DNA of 64,000 nucleotides. Origin: Notolepis coatsorum. Taxonomy: Eukaryota; Chordata; Actinopteri; Aulopiformes; Paralepididae. Positions 44,481 to 55,327 of the stretch are shown here, one piece after another. The notes beneath the pieces were generated by a model. It searched no databases. It was not told the origin of the DNA and saw only the letters and a list, made by a program, of their open reading frames with translations. Position numbers and translations under genes: made by a program. Location of the stretch: contig OZ020590.1 of NCBI GenBank assembly GCA_963971535.1, positions 151,704,034-151,768,033 on the forward strand, written 5' to 3'. The first letter of the stretch is position 1; each line of letters begins with the position of its first letter.

Positions 44481-45047
44481 CAAAATCCAATTCCCCTCAC
44501 CTTCATGGAGTGCAACTGTGACCACTGTGTTCCTGCTCTGCTTGAATAATGGACACGGGAGACAGGATGGACGGAGTACTTCTTTTCTTTATACTGTCAA
44601 GCATAAGAAATATACAATGCCGTCAGACTTAAGCACATCCATGTTGGTAAGTACACACATCTCTCTTATCATTCAGGATAGACTGAGCTATATGAATCAG
44701 ACATTAGAATATACAACATTAGAATAAAACATTAGAAAATACAATTGACCAAAAACATCACAACATACCTGTCAAGCATAATAAATATACAATGCCGTCA
44801 GCCTTAAGCACATCCATGTTGGTAAGTACACACATCTCTGTGGTAGGAGAAAACTCCAGTTAGAACACACACTTCTCAGCAGCGCCCGGTGTAAAGCCCC
44901 TCCCCCCATGAATACTAGTTTACCAACGTGCTCATATAAGAGTTCGCGAAAACTGCCAAATCTCTTACAAACAGATACACAACTGCACAACATCAAACCA
45001 CTGTTCATAACTCGGTTCATTACTTGGAAACCTATTTACAACATTCT
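44481..45047. other. non-coding stretch with direct repeat, unit 2
   Basis: Counterpart of 16076-16619, including both ATGTTGGTAAGTACACAC segments (about 44640 and 44818). No gene supported. Confidence 0.5.
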
Positions 45048-45429
45048 TCTTCTTCTTCTTCTTCCATGAGTTAATGGCAGATCGCGACCACAAAAGGCGC
45101 ATACCGCCACATACTGTACAATCCATTCAACCCTATAACACACAAAACAAAACCCCATCCCTAACATCACCACCCTATCCAAACCTAATCTATGAGTCAT
45201 TCATTGCCTCCTGTGGGCTGACTGGCTTTTTTGAACACTCACCACCACCTCCCATAACTCTCTTACTTGATCACTCACAACAACCTTCTTCCCTAACTTC
45301 CCTAACTCCCTTGATACTTGCCCCATTGTCAACCCCTTCATACCCATGTCTAGTACTGCTGCTTCAACTACTAACTTTAACCTCTCTGTCCTACTGCTAA
45401 CCATCACTATTGTATTCACTACTCTTGTA

Positions 45430-47970
45430 ACAACAGATGAGGTACTCAATAAACTGAGCGCCCTCCAACCTAACAAGGCCACTGGCCATGACAACATCCC
45501 CTCCAAATTCCTCAGAGACTCAGCAGCCGCCATCACCCCAATCATCACACACATAATAAACCTCTCCATAAAACAGGGACACGTCCCCAAGGACTTCAAA
45601 ATTGCGAGGGTGACCCCTCTGCACAAAAAGGGCAGCAAATTAGACCCAGGCAACTACCGCCCTGTTTCTATTCTCACCTCCATCTCGAAAGTCATGGAAA
45701 AAATAGTCTACGAACAGGTCGAAAAGTACCTAGCGGAAAAAAATCTAATCTACGAATTCCAATCTGGCTTCAGAACATCCCACTCCACTGACACATGCCT
45801 TCTCTATTTGAATGACCACATCAAACAAGAGGTGGACGCAGGCAAATACTGCGGCATGGTCATGCTGGACCTACAAAAGGCCTTTGACACGGTCAATCAC
45901 TCCATTCTGATTGACAAGCTAAAAGCAATTGGTTTTGATAGTCTATCAGTGAGCTGGATGCAATCCTACCTTGAGGGGAGGGAACAGATGGTGGAGGTAA
46001 ACGGTACCCTATCCCCCCCTCTCACAGTGAGCTGTGGTGTTCCACAAGGAAGCATACTAGGACCGCTACTGTTCCTAATTTATGCAAATGACATGTCGTC
46101 AGCTTGTGACTGCAACTTGTTCCTGTTTGCGGACGACTCAGCCCTGCTGGTCTCTGACAAGAACAAGTTACAGGTTGAAAAAACCCTCAGCTCGGAACTA
46201 GGCAGAATCTGCATATGGCTCGCTGATAACAAACTATCATTACACATAGGGCTGCACGATTAATCGTTTTTTAATCAAAATTGTGATTTGGAATGATGCA
46301 ATTATCAAATCGCCAAGCCTGCAATTAAAAAAAATAACCAGGAAGTCCCATTGAGATACAAGATCTCCTTTGCAAGGTAGACCTGGCCAAGATGACAGCA
46401 ATAACATTTGCAATACATCACACAGCAATAAAATGTGCGATACATCACACAAGAACATAATAAATGTGCATGTATACAATACATCACATGTAAACACAAA
46501 GCAGAATAGTCTACATGATAGTAAAAGTGTATAATACAGGGTAATACAGTAATTTTGCAGTTGGGACCCGACTACAGAAAGCAGCAACATTCTTCTTGTA
46601 AAAAAAATCTAAAATATGTTATAATCGCATCGCAAATCGCAATCGCAATATCTGTCAGAATAATCGCAATTAGATTATTTCCCAAAATCGTGCAGCCCTA
46701 ATTACACATGGGCAAAACAGAGTCTATTCTCTTCGGTTCAAATAACAAACTCAGCAAGACCGACGGCTTCTCAGTTACAGTGGGTGACAATATTGTCACA
46801 AGGAAAGATGAAATTACCTACCTGGGTTCCATCCTAGAGGCTAATCTCTCCTGTGACAAAATGGCATCCAATGTAATAAAAAAAGTCAACCAACGAACTC
46901 GATTCTTGTACCGGATCTCCTCTCTGGTAAACAAGAATACCCTGAAGACTCTGGCAGGAGCACTCATTCAGGGGTACTACGACTATGCTTGCACCGCATG
47001 GTACCAAAGCACCTCAAAGGCGCTAAAAACAAAATTACAAACATCACAAAACAAACTGGTCAGACTACTGCTTGACCTTACTCCTAGAACCCACCTCACC
47101 CCTGCCCACTTTGACAACCTAGGATGGCTTAGAGTAGACAACAGAGTACAGGAACTTGCAATGGGCCTGGTCTACAAGATACACTGACGACCAAGGTACC
47201 CATGTACATGTCAAAATACTTCCCAAAGGTCAGTGAATACCACGATCAAAACACCAGAGGGACCTCCACAAATCATGTTAAACCCAGATTCGGCTCAAAT
47301 AAGGGACTAAACACGTTTCGCAATTATGCCACATCAATGTGGAACGCCCTACCCAAAGCTGTAAAGGAATGTGGATCACTACCCACTTTCAAAACCTCTC
47401 TCAAGGGACACCTACGGGAGACTGCAATTCAACACTGGCCCCTGTAAATATCCTAACCCAACCCCCTCCAATGTACAGTAATTTACCTAGTATGGTTGTC
47501 AATAGTCCAATGTACAATTTTGTTTGTTTGTACAGTGTCCCCCCCCCCCCCCCCCCTCAATGTACAGTTTTGCTTGTTTATACAGTGTGCCCCCACCCCC
47601 CCAACCACCTCCAATGTAGATTACCCAGTATGGTTGTCAATATCCCAGTGTACCCAACCCCCCCCACCCAACCTCCTCCAATGTACAGTTTCTACGTCAA
47701 ATGTATATACTCCCTTTTCCTGACTCCTTCTGTATCACAAACAGTACTGTATTTGCAAATCTGGTATGTCATAAATGTATAGATGTAGCAGTACTGACTA
47801 TCTGTATGTCATGTATGTCATATATGTCCTGATGAATTGAAAATGGGGGACCCTGATGTAAACAAGACGAAAGTCTTTCTCTGGTCTGCATCCCCTTAAC
47901 AATTGTGTGTATTGAGCTGTACTGTATTGTACCCATTCTGCAATCTGTTAATAAAGTTTTCAATCAATGA
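45430..47970 (+). mobile_element. L2/CR1-type LINE with reverse transcriptase, longest copy
   Basis: Reverse transcriptase from about 45432 (TDEVLNKLSALQPNKATGHD) with VTPLHKKGSKLDPGNYRPVS, DLQKAFDTVNH (about 45868), GVPQGSILGPLLF and the catalytic FADD (46126-46137). A hAT MITE splits it at 46247-46700. It then continues at 46708 (KTESILFGSNN) through FDNLGWLRVD to about 47187, where a 2-bp deletion shifts the frame. The last part is 47202-47447. The 3' UTR contains long C runs and ends AATAAAGTTTTCAATCAAT near 47970. The 5' endonuclease domain is absent. Dead, but the best template for the family here. Confidence 0.9.
46247..46700. mobile_element. hAT MITE (454 bp) in LINE reverse transcriptase
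   Basis: TAGGGCTGCACGATTAATCG and ...AAAATCGTGCAGCCCTA ends, 8-bp duplication ATTACACA (46239-46246 and 46701-46708). Subterminal TAATCGCAAT motifs. No transposase. Confidence 0.95.
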
Positions 47971-48106
47971 ACACAAGTCGCAAATCTCACAACCATCGTC
48001 GCCCAAACTCCAATCGTCAACACTACCACCACAACACATCCGATATTTCGGCATTCCCAACCTCCTCCTTCCCTTCTTCCCCATCGCGCCGTCTCGTACT
48101 CTCAAG

Positions 48107-48604
48107 CCCCTATTTACAACATTATCGGCTTAGACCAGAGATATATCATCAAGGTACAAGGATAGCTGCTTACCTCTTATCATTCAGGATAGAGTAGACT
48201 GAGGTTAGTAGGAAGCAGCACGTAAAGCCAGATACCATACGTCGCGCAACAAATACGACGATTTCAAAATAAAAGACCTGTTTACAATAGTTGGTTGTCC
48301 CAAATCATTCAGAATTTACAATAAACTAAAAACGGTAAACTAAAACAGCTGATCATTCTTCAAACCGTTACACAACTAATGCTGCTACTTCCTGATTGAG
48401 CCCCCCTCTGCGAGACACTCCTTGCCCCCTGCTGCCTGACTCTGTACTCCTTGGTCACCCGCTGCCCCCTTTATTCAATTCCCTAACAACCACCTCCTCC
48501 AATGTCAGACCTTCCATACCCAAATGTTGAACCGCTATCCTAACAATCATTTTAATTCTATCTGTTCTACCCTCAATCTTTGCCGCAGTATTAACTACCC
48601 CTGC
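48107..48604 (-). other. LINE-derived flank with ORF1 C-terminus, unit 2
   Basis: Counterpart of 22081-22545; the minus strand 48590-48450 carries the same ORF1 C-terminal segment (IKMIVRIAVQHLGMEGLTLE). Nothing else coding. Confidence 0.5.
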
Positions 48605-49715
48605 AGAATGGGTACAATACAGTACAGCTCAATACACACAATTGTTAAGGGGATGCAGACCAGAGAAAGACTTTCGTCTTGTTTACATCGGGGTCCCCCA
48701 TTTTCAATTCATCAGGATATAACATACATGACATACAGATAGACAGTACTGCTACACCTATACATTTTGACATACCAGACTTGCAAATACAGTACTGCTT
48801 GTGATACAAAAGAGTCCAGAAAAGAGAGTATTTACATTTGACGTAAAAACTGTACATTGGAGGAGGTTGGGTACGTGGGGTGGGGTTGGGTTGGGTGGGT
48901 GGGGGGCTGTACATTGGAGGTGGTTGGGGGGGGGGGGGGGGGGTTGGGTAGTAGGGGTGGGTGGGTGGGGAACACTGTACAACTGTACAAGCAAAACTGT
49001 ACATTGGAATATTGACAAAACCATACTTGGTCATTTACTGTACATTGGAGGGTTAGGACATTTACAGGGGCCAGTTTCGAATTGCAGTCTCCCGTAGGTG
49101 TTCTTTGAGAGTGGTTTTAAAAGTGGGTAGTGATTCACATTCCTTTACCGCTTTGGATAGGGCGTTCCACATTGATGTGGCATAATTGCGAAACGTGTTC
49201 AGTCCCTTGTTTGAGCCGAATCTGGGTTTAACATGATTTGTGGAGCTCCCTCTGGTGTTGTGATCGTGGTATTTACTGACCTTTGGGAAGTATTTTGACA
49301 TGTACATGGGTACCTTGGTCGTGTAGTGTATCTGGTAGACCAGGCCCATTGCAAGTTGCTGTACTCTGTCGTCTACTCTAAGCCATCCTAGGTTGTCAAA
49401 GTGAGCAGGGGTGAGGTGGGTTCTAGGAGTAAGGTCAAGCAGTAGTCTGACCAGTTTGTTTTGAGATGTTTGTAATTTTGTTTTTAGCGCCTTTGAGGTG
49501 CTTTGGTACCATGAGGTGCAAGCATAGTCGTAGTACCCTTGAATGAGTGCTCCTGCCAGAGTCTTCAGGGTATTCTTGTTTACCAGAGAGGAGATCCGGT
49601 ACAAGAATTGAGTTCGTTGGTTGACTTTTTTTATTACATTGGATGCCATTTTGTCACAGGAAAGATTAGCCTCTAGGATGGAACCCAGGTAGGTAATTTC
49701 ATCTTTCCTTGTTAC
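48605..49715 (-). mobile_element. L2-like LINE, inverted copy, unit 2
   Basis: ORF 49649-49062 is identical in protein to that at 23588-23001, followed by the same G-run-containing 3' UTR. Head-to-head with the next copy. Confidence 0.88.
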
Positions 49716-49747
49716 TGTATGTACTGTGTGGATTGATTGAACACTTT

Positions 49748-50350
49748 ATTAAATGGGCCTGGTCTACAAGATACACTACACCACTAAGGTACCCATGTAC
49801 ATGTCGAAATACTTCCCAAAGGTCAGTGAATACCACGCCCACAACACCAGAGGGAGCTCCACAAATCATGTTCAACCCAGATTCGGCTCAAACAAGGGAC
49901 TAAACACGTTTCGCAATTATGACACAACAATGTGGAACGCCCTACCCACAGCCGTAAAGGAATGTGAATCACTACCCACCTTCAAAACCGCCCTCAAAGA
50001 GCACCTACGGGAGACTGCAATTAGAAACTGGCAACTGTAAATGTCCAAACCCCCCCACCCACCCACCCCCTCCTAATGTACAGTCTCCTCCCCACCGTAT
50101 GTATATATTTTCTTTTAGGATCTCTGGGTAACAGTACTGTATATTTGCATATCGTATATGTCACAAATGTAACAGTACTATATACCTGTATGTCCCTATG
50201 TCATAAATATCATGAATTGAAAATGGGGGACCCTGATGTAAACAAGATGAAAGTCTTTCTCTGGTCTGCATCCCCTTAACAATTGTGTGTATTGAGTCGT
50301 ACTGTATTGTACCCATTCTGCAATCTGTTATAATAATAAAGTTTTCATTC
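49748..50350 (+). mobile_element. L2-like LINE 3' part, unit 2
   Basis: 95-codon open end of the LINE ORF (49753-50040, MGLVYKIHYTTKVPMYMSKY to LRETAIRNWQL), then 3' UTR to the TTCATTCAT end. It shows the empty site for the hammerhead-bearing insert of unit 1. Confidence 0.88.
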
Positions 50351-50369
50351 ATTCATACTACTGATCAAT

Positions 50370-51241
50370 AGTGCTAATCAGATGTATGTACAGAGTTGTT
50401 GTATTAATATGTATCTATCCATATATATTGTGACATCCTCCAGGCACGAAGTAGTATACAAGTAGATTTCTTGAACTGATTTTAATTAAGCTTGTCCATT
50501 CTCCATCCAAACCGTAAATACATACACAATACATACAAATGATACCATTAGCAATTGAAAGCCCATCAAAAACGTAGCTAACATCAACCGTCAACATATA
50601 ACAAAAATCATCATCCATAGCAATCAATACCTTATTGGCTGCGTGCCAGTATAAGAGAACATCGATTGTGTTGTGTCTTTGTCCTTTTTCTTGTTATATT
50701 GTCTTGTGTTAGACAATTATTTTACTTGCTTGAATTGACCGCAAAGTCAAGACAGCCATCCATCAAGTCATGTCGGGTCTCAAAGAAAGGCGGAAACACG
50801 TCACCGGATATTAAGTGGGAAACAAGTCTTGTGAGACTAAATAATTGCACAAGCAAAAAGAAATCATGCGCCACTCATATTATCTATATAAACCCATATG
50901 AAATACAATCCTGAGTATTATTATTAATATGCAAAAATAAACATATAAAATTGTAAGCGAATATAACTATATTAACCAACTGTTAACCATAGCTGCATTT
51001 ACATATATCCACATCTGTCTGTACATACCTGCATATAATCCTTTGTATATCTGTAGATACTAGCCTCTATCTATCTATACATTTTGTACATGTCCCTTAC
51101 CTACTCTTACTAGTTACGCTGCTGGCCAGTATGACTTACTACCATAGTGTCTTTATACCTGTATCACTGTACATGTAAATACTATATCTATATCTGTACA
51201 TATCCCTTACCTACTCTTACTAGTTACTAGGGGTGTAAAGG
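50370..51241. mobile_element. 1.38-kb TIR element, cut by copia
   Basis: Left end AGTGCTAATCAG, ORF copy at 50666-50914, then 18 bp of hAT MITE end (TAGGGGTGTAAAGG) at which the copia LTR begins. Confidence 0.8.
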
Positions 51242-51616
51242 TGTTGAGATAAGAGACTCTGTATGGGATTGTTAGTAACTGTCCAACTGTACATATGACT
51301 GTTAGTCTGTTTACACTAGTAACTGTTTATCTGTGTAGACAATTGTCTCCATCAAGTGATTGCCTTGGTGCATATATATCTGTCCCCACTTGAGGGCGCT
51401 CTGGGCGTAGCCACTCAGGTATTCTACCTTAGGGCGACTATAAAAGAGGTGGTGCCCGCCCCTATCGTTCTCTCCTCCAACGTCTCTCAAAGAGAGAAGA
51501 GTGTTGTACAACTACTTCTTATGTGTGAATAAAAGAAGCCACGCCAGTTCAGGCACAAGATAGAAACGATGCCTCTTGACCACATTATTGACGCCCTGAA
51601 GTGAGTTCTGTTAACA
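51242..51616 (+). repeat. Ty1/copia 5' LTR, unit 3
   Basis: 375 bp, same ends and same insertion point as 26474-26840; the difference is mainly an 8-bp tandem duplication near 51303 (TGTTAGTCTG). Followed by GGTTATGCGCCCAG, the primer-binding site with one substitution. Confidence 0.88.
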
Positions 51617-52241
51617 GGTTATGCGCCCAGATAACGTCGGGGCGAAATAGTGGAGGTACTGTATCAAGCTTAGCTGAAGTTAAAGGCTAGGATAGCGCCG
51701 GGAGCACCGCGTGGCTAGTCGCTAGGCCGACCAGAGTAAAAAGCTAAGCATACCATTAACGAAGAGGATGGAAAACCAAAGAAGAGACAAGTGGCCGACA
51801 TTCACTGGGAAAGCAGAGAACTACGAACTCTGGGAAGAGCGCATGCTGTGCTGCATGCATGGGGCGGGGCTGAAGGAGACGATCCTGGGGGGCCCACCGG
51901 AGAACTTACAGCGGAAGAGCAAGCCCTGGACGACCAGAGGAATGCTAGCGCGCCTGGGGCTGATATTCCGCGACACTAAAGACAGAGGCCGAGAAAGCCT
52001 GGCGGTACTGAGAGAACATTTCATCGGGCGAGGAAGACCCAGAGTCGTGGCCCTCTACACAGCACTAACGGGCCTGAGGAAGGGGACCACCGAAACAGTG
52101 ACCGAATACGTCAACAGAGCGGAGCAAATCACAACGCCATTGAGGAATGCCGGAGAAGCACAGAGCGATGGGCTGATGATGGCGATGATGATGAGGGGAC
52201 TACCGGAGATCCAGCCCATGCTCTTTTTCAGCAACGCCCTG
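51617..52241 (+). pseudogene. Ty1/copia leader and gag remnant, unit 3
   Basis: gag ATG at 51768. One base change in a G/C run near 51888 joins the N-terminal frame directly to the downstream one, so 180 codons are open (to 52310, including SINE tail), but the residues around GGPPENLQRKSKPW are read in the wrong frame. A dead remnant as in units 1 and 2. Confidence 0.82.
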
Positions 52242-52269
52242 CTTCACATTCACACAGTTCCACACATTC

Positions 52270-52955
52270 ACACCCAGTACAAACCACAGTCTGACACTGT
52301 TGACCACTAGGAGCTGCCCAGTACAAACCACAGTCTAACACTCTTGACCACTAGGAGCTGCCCAGTACAAACCACAGTCTGACACTGTTGACCACTGGGA
52401 GCTGCCCAGTACAACCACAGTCTGACACTCTTGACCACTAGGAGCTGCCCAGTACAACCACAGTCTGACACCGTTGACCACTAGGAGCTGCCCAGTACAA
52501 ACCACAGTCTGACACTGTTGACCACTAGGAGCTGCCCAGTACAACCACAGTCTGACACTGTTGACCACTAGGAGCTGCCCAGTACAAACCACAGTCTGAC
52601 ACTGTTGACCACTAGGAGCTGCCCAGTACAAACCACAGTCTGACACTGTTGACCACTAGGAGCTGCCCAGTACAACCACAGTCTGACACTGTTGACCACT
52701 AGGAGCTGCCCAGTACAACCACAGTCTGACACTGTTGACCACTAGGAGCTGCCCAGTACAACCACAGTCTGACACTGTTGACCACTAGGAGCTGCCCAGT
52801 ACAACCACAGTCTGACACTGTTGACCACTAGGAGCTGCCCAGTACAACCACAGTTTGACACTGTTGACCACTAGGAGCTGCCCAGTACAACCACAGTCTG
52901 ACACTGTTGACCACTAGGAGCTGACCAGTACAACCACAGTCTGACACTGTTGACC
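52270..52955. repeat. 43-bp minisatellite, unit 3
   Basis: About 16 units of the 43-bp motif. Confidence 0.95.
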
Positions 52956-53096
52956 ACTGAAATTTGGACCGCTGGAGCAGTTGGAGGTTAAGTGCCTTGC
53001 TCAGGGGACCTTCAACAGTGGGTATCGAACCGGCATCCTTCCGGTCACAAGGTCTGCTTCTCTAACCTACCTTCTCTAACCGCTTCTCCCAGATTG
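52956..53096 (-). mobile_element. tRNA-derived SINE, unit 3
   Basis: Counterpart of 6901-7037. The spacer after it stops at 53185 (GTTCAGATA), where it joins L2-like sequence, so about 2.5 kb found in units 1 and 2 is deleted here. Confidence 0.75.
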
Positions 53097-53187
53097 ACAG
53101 AATAGTCCACATTTGTGAACTTGTTGTGTGATTGGTTCCAAACTGGGACTCCTCTCAGACTACCATACTTTAGTTGTTCAGATACAG

Positions 53188-53882
53188 CAACTTGCAATGG
53201 GCCTGGTCTACAAGATACACTACACGACTAAAGTACCCATGTCCATGTCAAAATACTTCCCAAAGGCCAGTGAATACCACGATCACAACACCAGAGGGAG
53301 CTCCACAAATCATGTCAAACCCAGATTCGGCTCAAACAAGGGACTAAACACGTTTCGCAATTATGCCACATCAATGTGGAACGCCCGACCCACAGCTGTA
53401 AAGGAATGTGAATCACTACCCACTTTCAAAGAGCACCTACGGGAGACTGCAGTTGGAAACTGGCCCCTGTAAATGTCTAAACCCAACCCCCTCCAATGTA
53501 CAGTAAATGTCCTAACCCAATAATACACAAGACCCTCTTCTTGGGACCAAGTAAGTTTTAGTCGATATTCCAATGTACAGTTTTGCTTGTAGTTTCCCCC
53601 ACCCACCTCCAATGTACAGTCCCCCCCCCCCCCACCTACCCAACCTCCTCCAATGTACAATTTCTACGTCAAATGTATATACTCTCTTTTTTAGACTCTT
53701 TTTGTATCACAAACAGTATACTGTATTTGTAAATCTGGTATGTCATAAATGTATAGATGTAGCAGTACTGTCTATCTGTATGTTGTGTATGTCATATATG
53801 TTATGATGAATTGAAAATGGGGGACCCTGATGTAAACAAGATGAAAGTCTTTCTCTGGTCTGCATCCCTTAACAATTATGTG
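53188..53882 (+). mobile_element. L2-like LINE, unit 3, left of BEL insertion
   Basis: Counterpart of 9630-10310 (ORF end LRETAVGNWPL, stop near 53472, and 3' UTR). Interrupted at CAATTATGTG by BEL no. 2. The rest of the tail is at 63460-63530. Confidence 0.88.
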
Positions 53883-55283
53883 TGTTGTGAAGGATCAGAT
53901 TAAACCGAATATGTATATTTATTTATATATATATATTTAATTGTATTTGTATATCGTTTGATATCCCCTGTATATTCCTTGTACAATATGCACTGAATAT
54001 CCCTTTAGTCTACTAAACAGCCCATAATAGTTTCATTCTACCATTGGACGAGAACCTGGCGCCAGGTTGCCATACCCCTAGGTCCAAGTTCAATCGTGCC
54101 GCCTAACATGTCGTGGCAAGCCCCGGTTCCGCGCAGGAATATGTCGGGCGAAATACGAATGGTACTATTTGTTCATAGCGCATATATATATGGCGCAAGT
54201 AAAGTAGAACTTCCTTTTAGTCCAGTTCTTTACCCTCCAACAGAGTGACAGACGCAAAGCCTCCCCACGACGCACGTGTGGTGTAGTAAGGCCTACTTGG
54301 CCTCAGAATAGGCATTGAGATATCGTGTAGATTAATAGTTGAATAGTCATAGTTTGGCACTATACCGTCGAGTTGGACGTATTCTATTAAGCTAATAATA
54401 GTCTATTTATGTATGGTGCATCGTTCGGTTAGAGTTCTAAAGTTATCAGTACCCCCATCGTTCCTGACGTTATCTGGACGCTTAACCAGGCTGAGCAGAC
54501 CCCTAGTGGTGCTTGCATCCGAGGAGCTCCGGGCCAGGGCGACCGGACCTGTATATTGGATTACTCTACCCGGACGACGGCGAGCCTTCCACGGCTTGGA
54601 TTATGCTTTGGGTGCTTTGATTATTCCATGGATAAAGGCCAACACTGCGGAGTGTTGGAACTACCCCCCGGAGAGGACTCCAGGTGAGACGGCGCTCTAC
54701 ACCAGTGAGGTCGCCTCACGTCTCTCCGTTGTGGACCGGCAGCTACCGTCCACAGAGGGTCCAGCTGTATTCGTCTGCGGACCGAGGTTCTGTGGGCACC
54801 GTGTCCAAGACTTTGGATTCTCCCAAGACACCGTCGGCCAGATGGGATACCGCCAGCGGCTTCTCTAACCCCCCCCCTCCTACTGTCTTACAACCAGCGG
54901 GACACCCCCCCCCCTTAGTGTATCCAGCTATAATCATTTAAGTACCATCGCTATCGTTTCCTAAATATTCCAGGTTGTATACTTACTCGCTGCGTAACCA
55001 GAGATTGGACATTCAATGTTGATTTACCTACGAATACTCATTTGCCATAAAAGTGCATATTTCATATTTCAAATCATAAATGTAATTAAGTGATCGTTGT
55101 ATATACCCTTTGCTATATTAAACCTTCGATTTGGTACATTTGTGTGGATTCGTTTCATCAGGTGGGAAAGTGTTCATCATACTTATATCATGTACTGGAT
55201 GGCCAGAAGTTAAAGTACAAGAGGTAGTGGTATTAAATATCATATCTAACAATACAGTCAGGGAATTGTACCCCTCAGTTACA
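53883..55283 (+). repeat. 5' LTR of BEL no. 2, 1401 bp
   Basis: TGTTGTGAAGG to CTCAGTTACA. Unusually long and holds the 151-codon ORF. CATATATATATGGCGC near 54180 is a possible TATA region. Same length as the solo LTR at 29299. Confidence 0.95.
54413..54868 (+). CDS. 151-codon ORF inside the BEL LTR
   Basis: MVHRSVRVLKLSVPPSFLTL at the start and MGYRQRLL at the end; basic, no recognised domain. The identical or nearly identical ORF is open in the solo LTR (29830-30285, Gly to Glu change) and in the 3' LTR (62588-63043, Ala to Val). It could be a coding sequence carried in the LTR or chance openness in a young, GC-rich segment. An internal CCAGGTGAGAC (about 54679) resembles a splice donor, so the region may instead be 5' leader. 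Confidence 0.3.
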   Translation: MVHRSVRVLKLSVPPSFLTLSGRLTRLSRPLVVLASEELRARATGPVYWITLPGRRRAFHGLDYALGALIIPWIKANTAECWNYPPERTPGETALYTSEVASRLSVVDRQLPSTEGPAVFVCGPRFCGHRVQDFGFSQDTVGQMGYRQRLL

Positions 55284-55284
55284 A

Positions 55285-55301
55285 TTGGTCCTTCGAGCCG
55301 G
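55285..55301 (+). promoter_or_regulatory. primer-binding site of BEL no. 2
   Basis: TTGGTCCTTCGAGCCGG begins 1-2 bp after the LTR end, with TGG matching a tRNA CCA 3' end. I could not name the tRNA. Confidence 0.6.
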
Positions 55302-55327
55302 AGGGTAACTAGTGTAATATTAATATA

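Larger units (their letters stand above)
45048..48106 (-). mobile_element. I/Nimb-like LINE ORF1, unit 2, reduced
   Basis: 3' end with GAA tail near 45048, C-terminal ORF1 sequence to about 45428, then an L2-like insertion. The ORF1 N-terminus is at 48081-47967 (GKKGRRRLGMPKYRMCCGG, then DWSLGDDGCEICDLC). The middle of ORF1 with the Cys knuckles, present in unit 1 (17318-21486), is missing, so a deletion accompanied or followed the L2 insertion. Confidence 0.7.
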
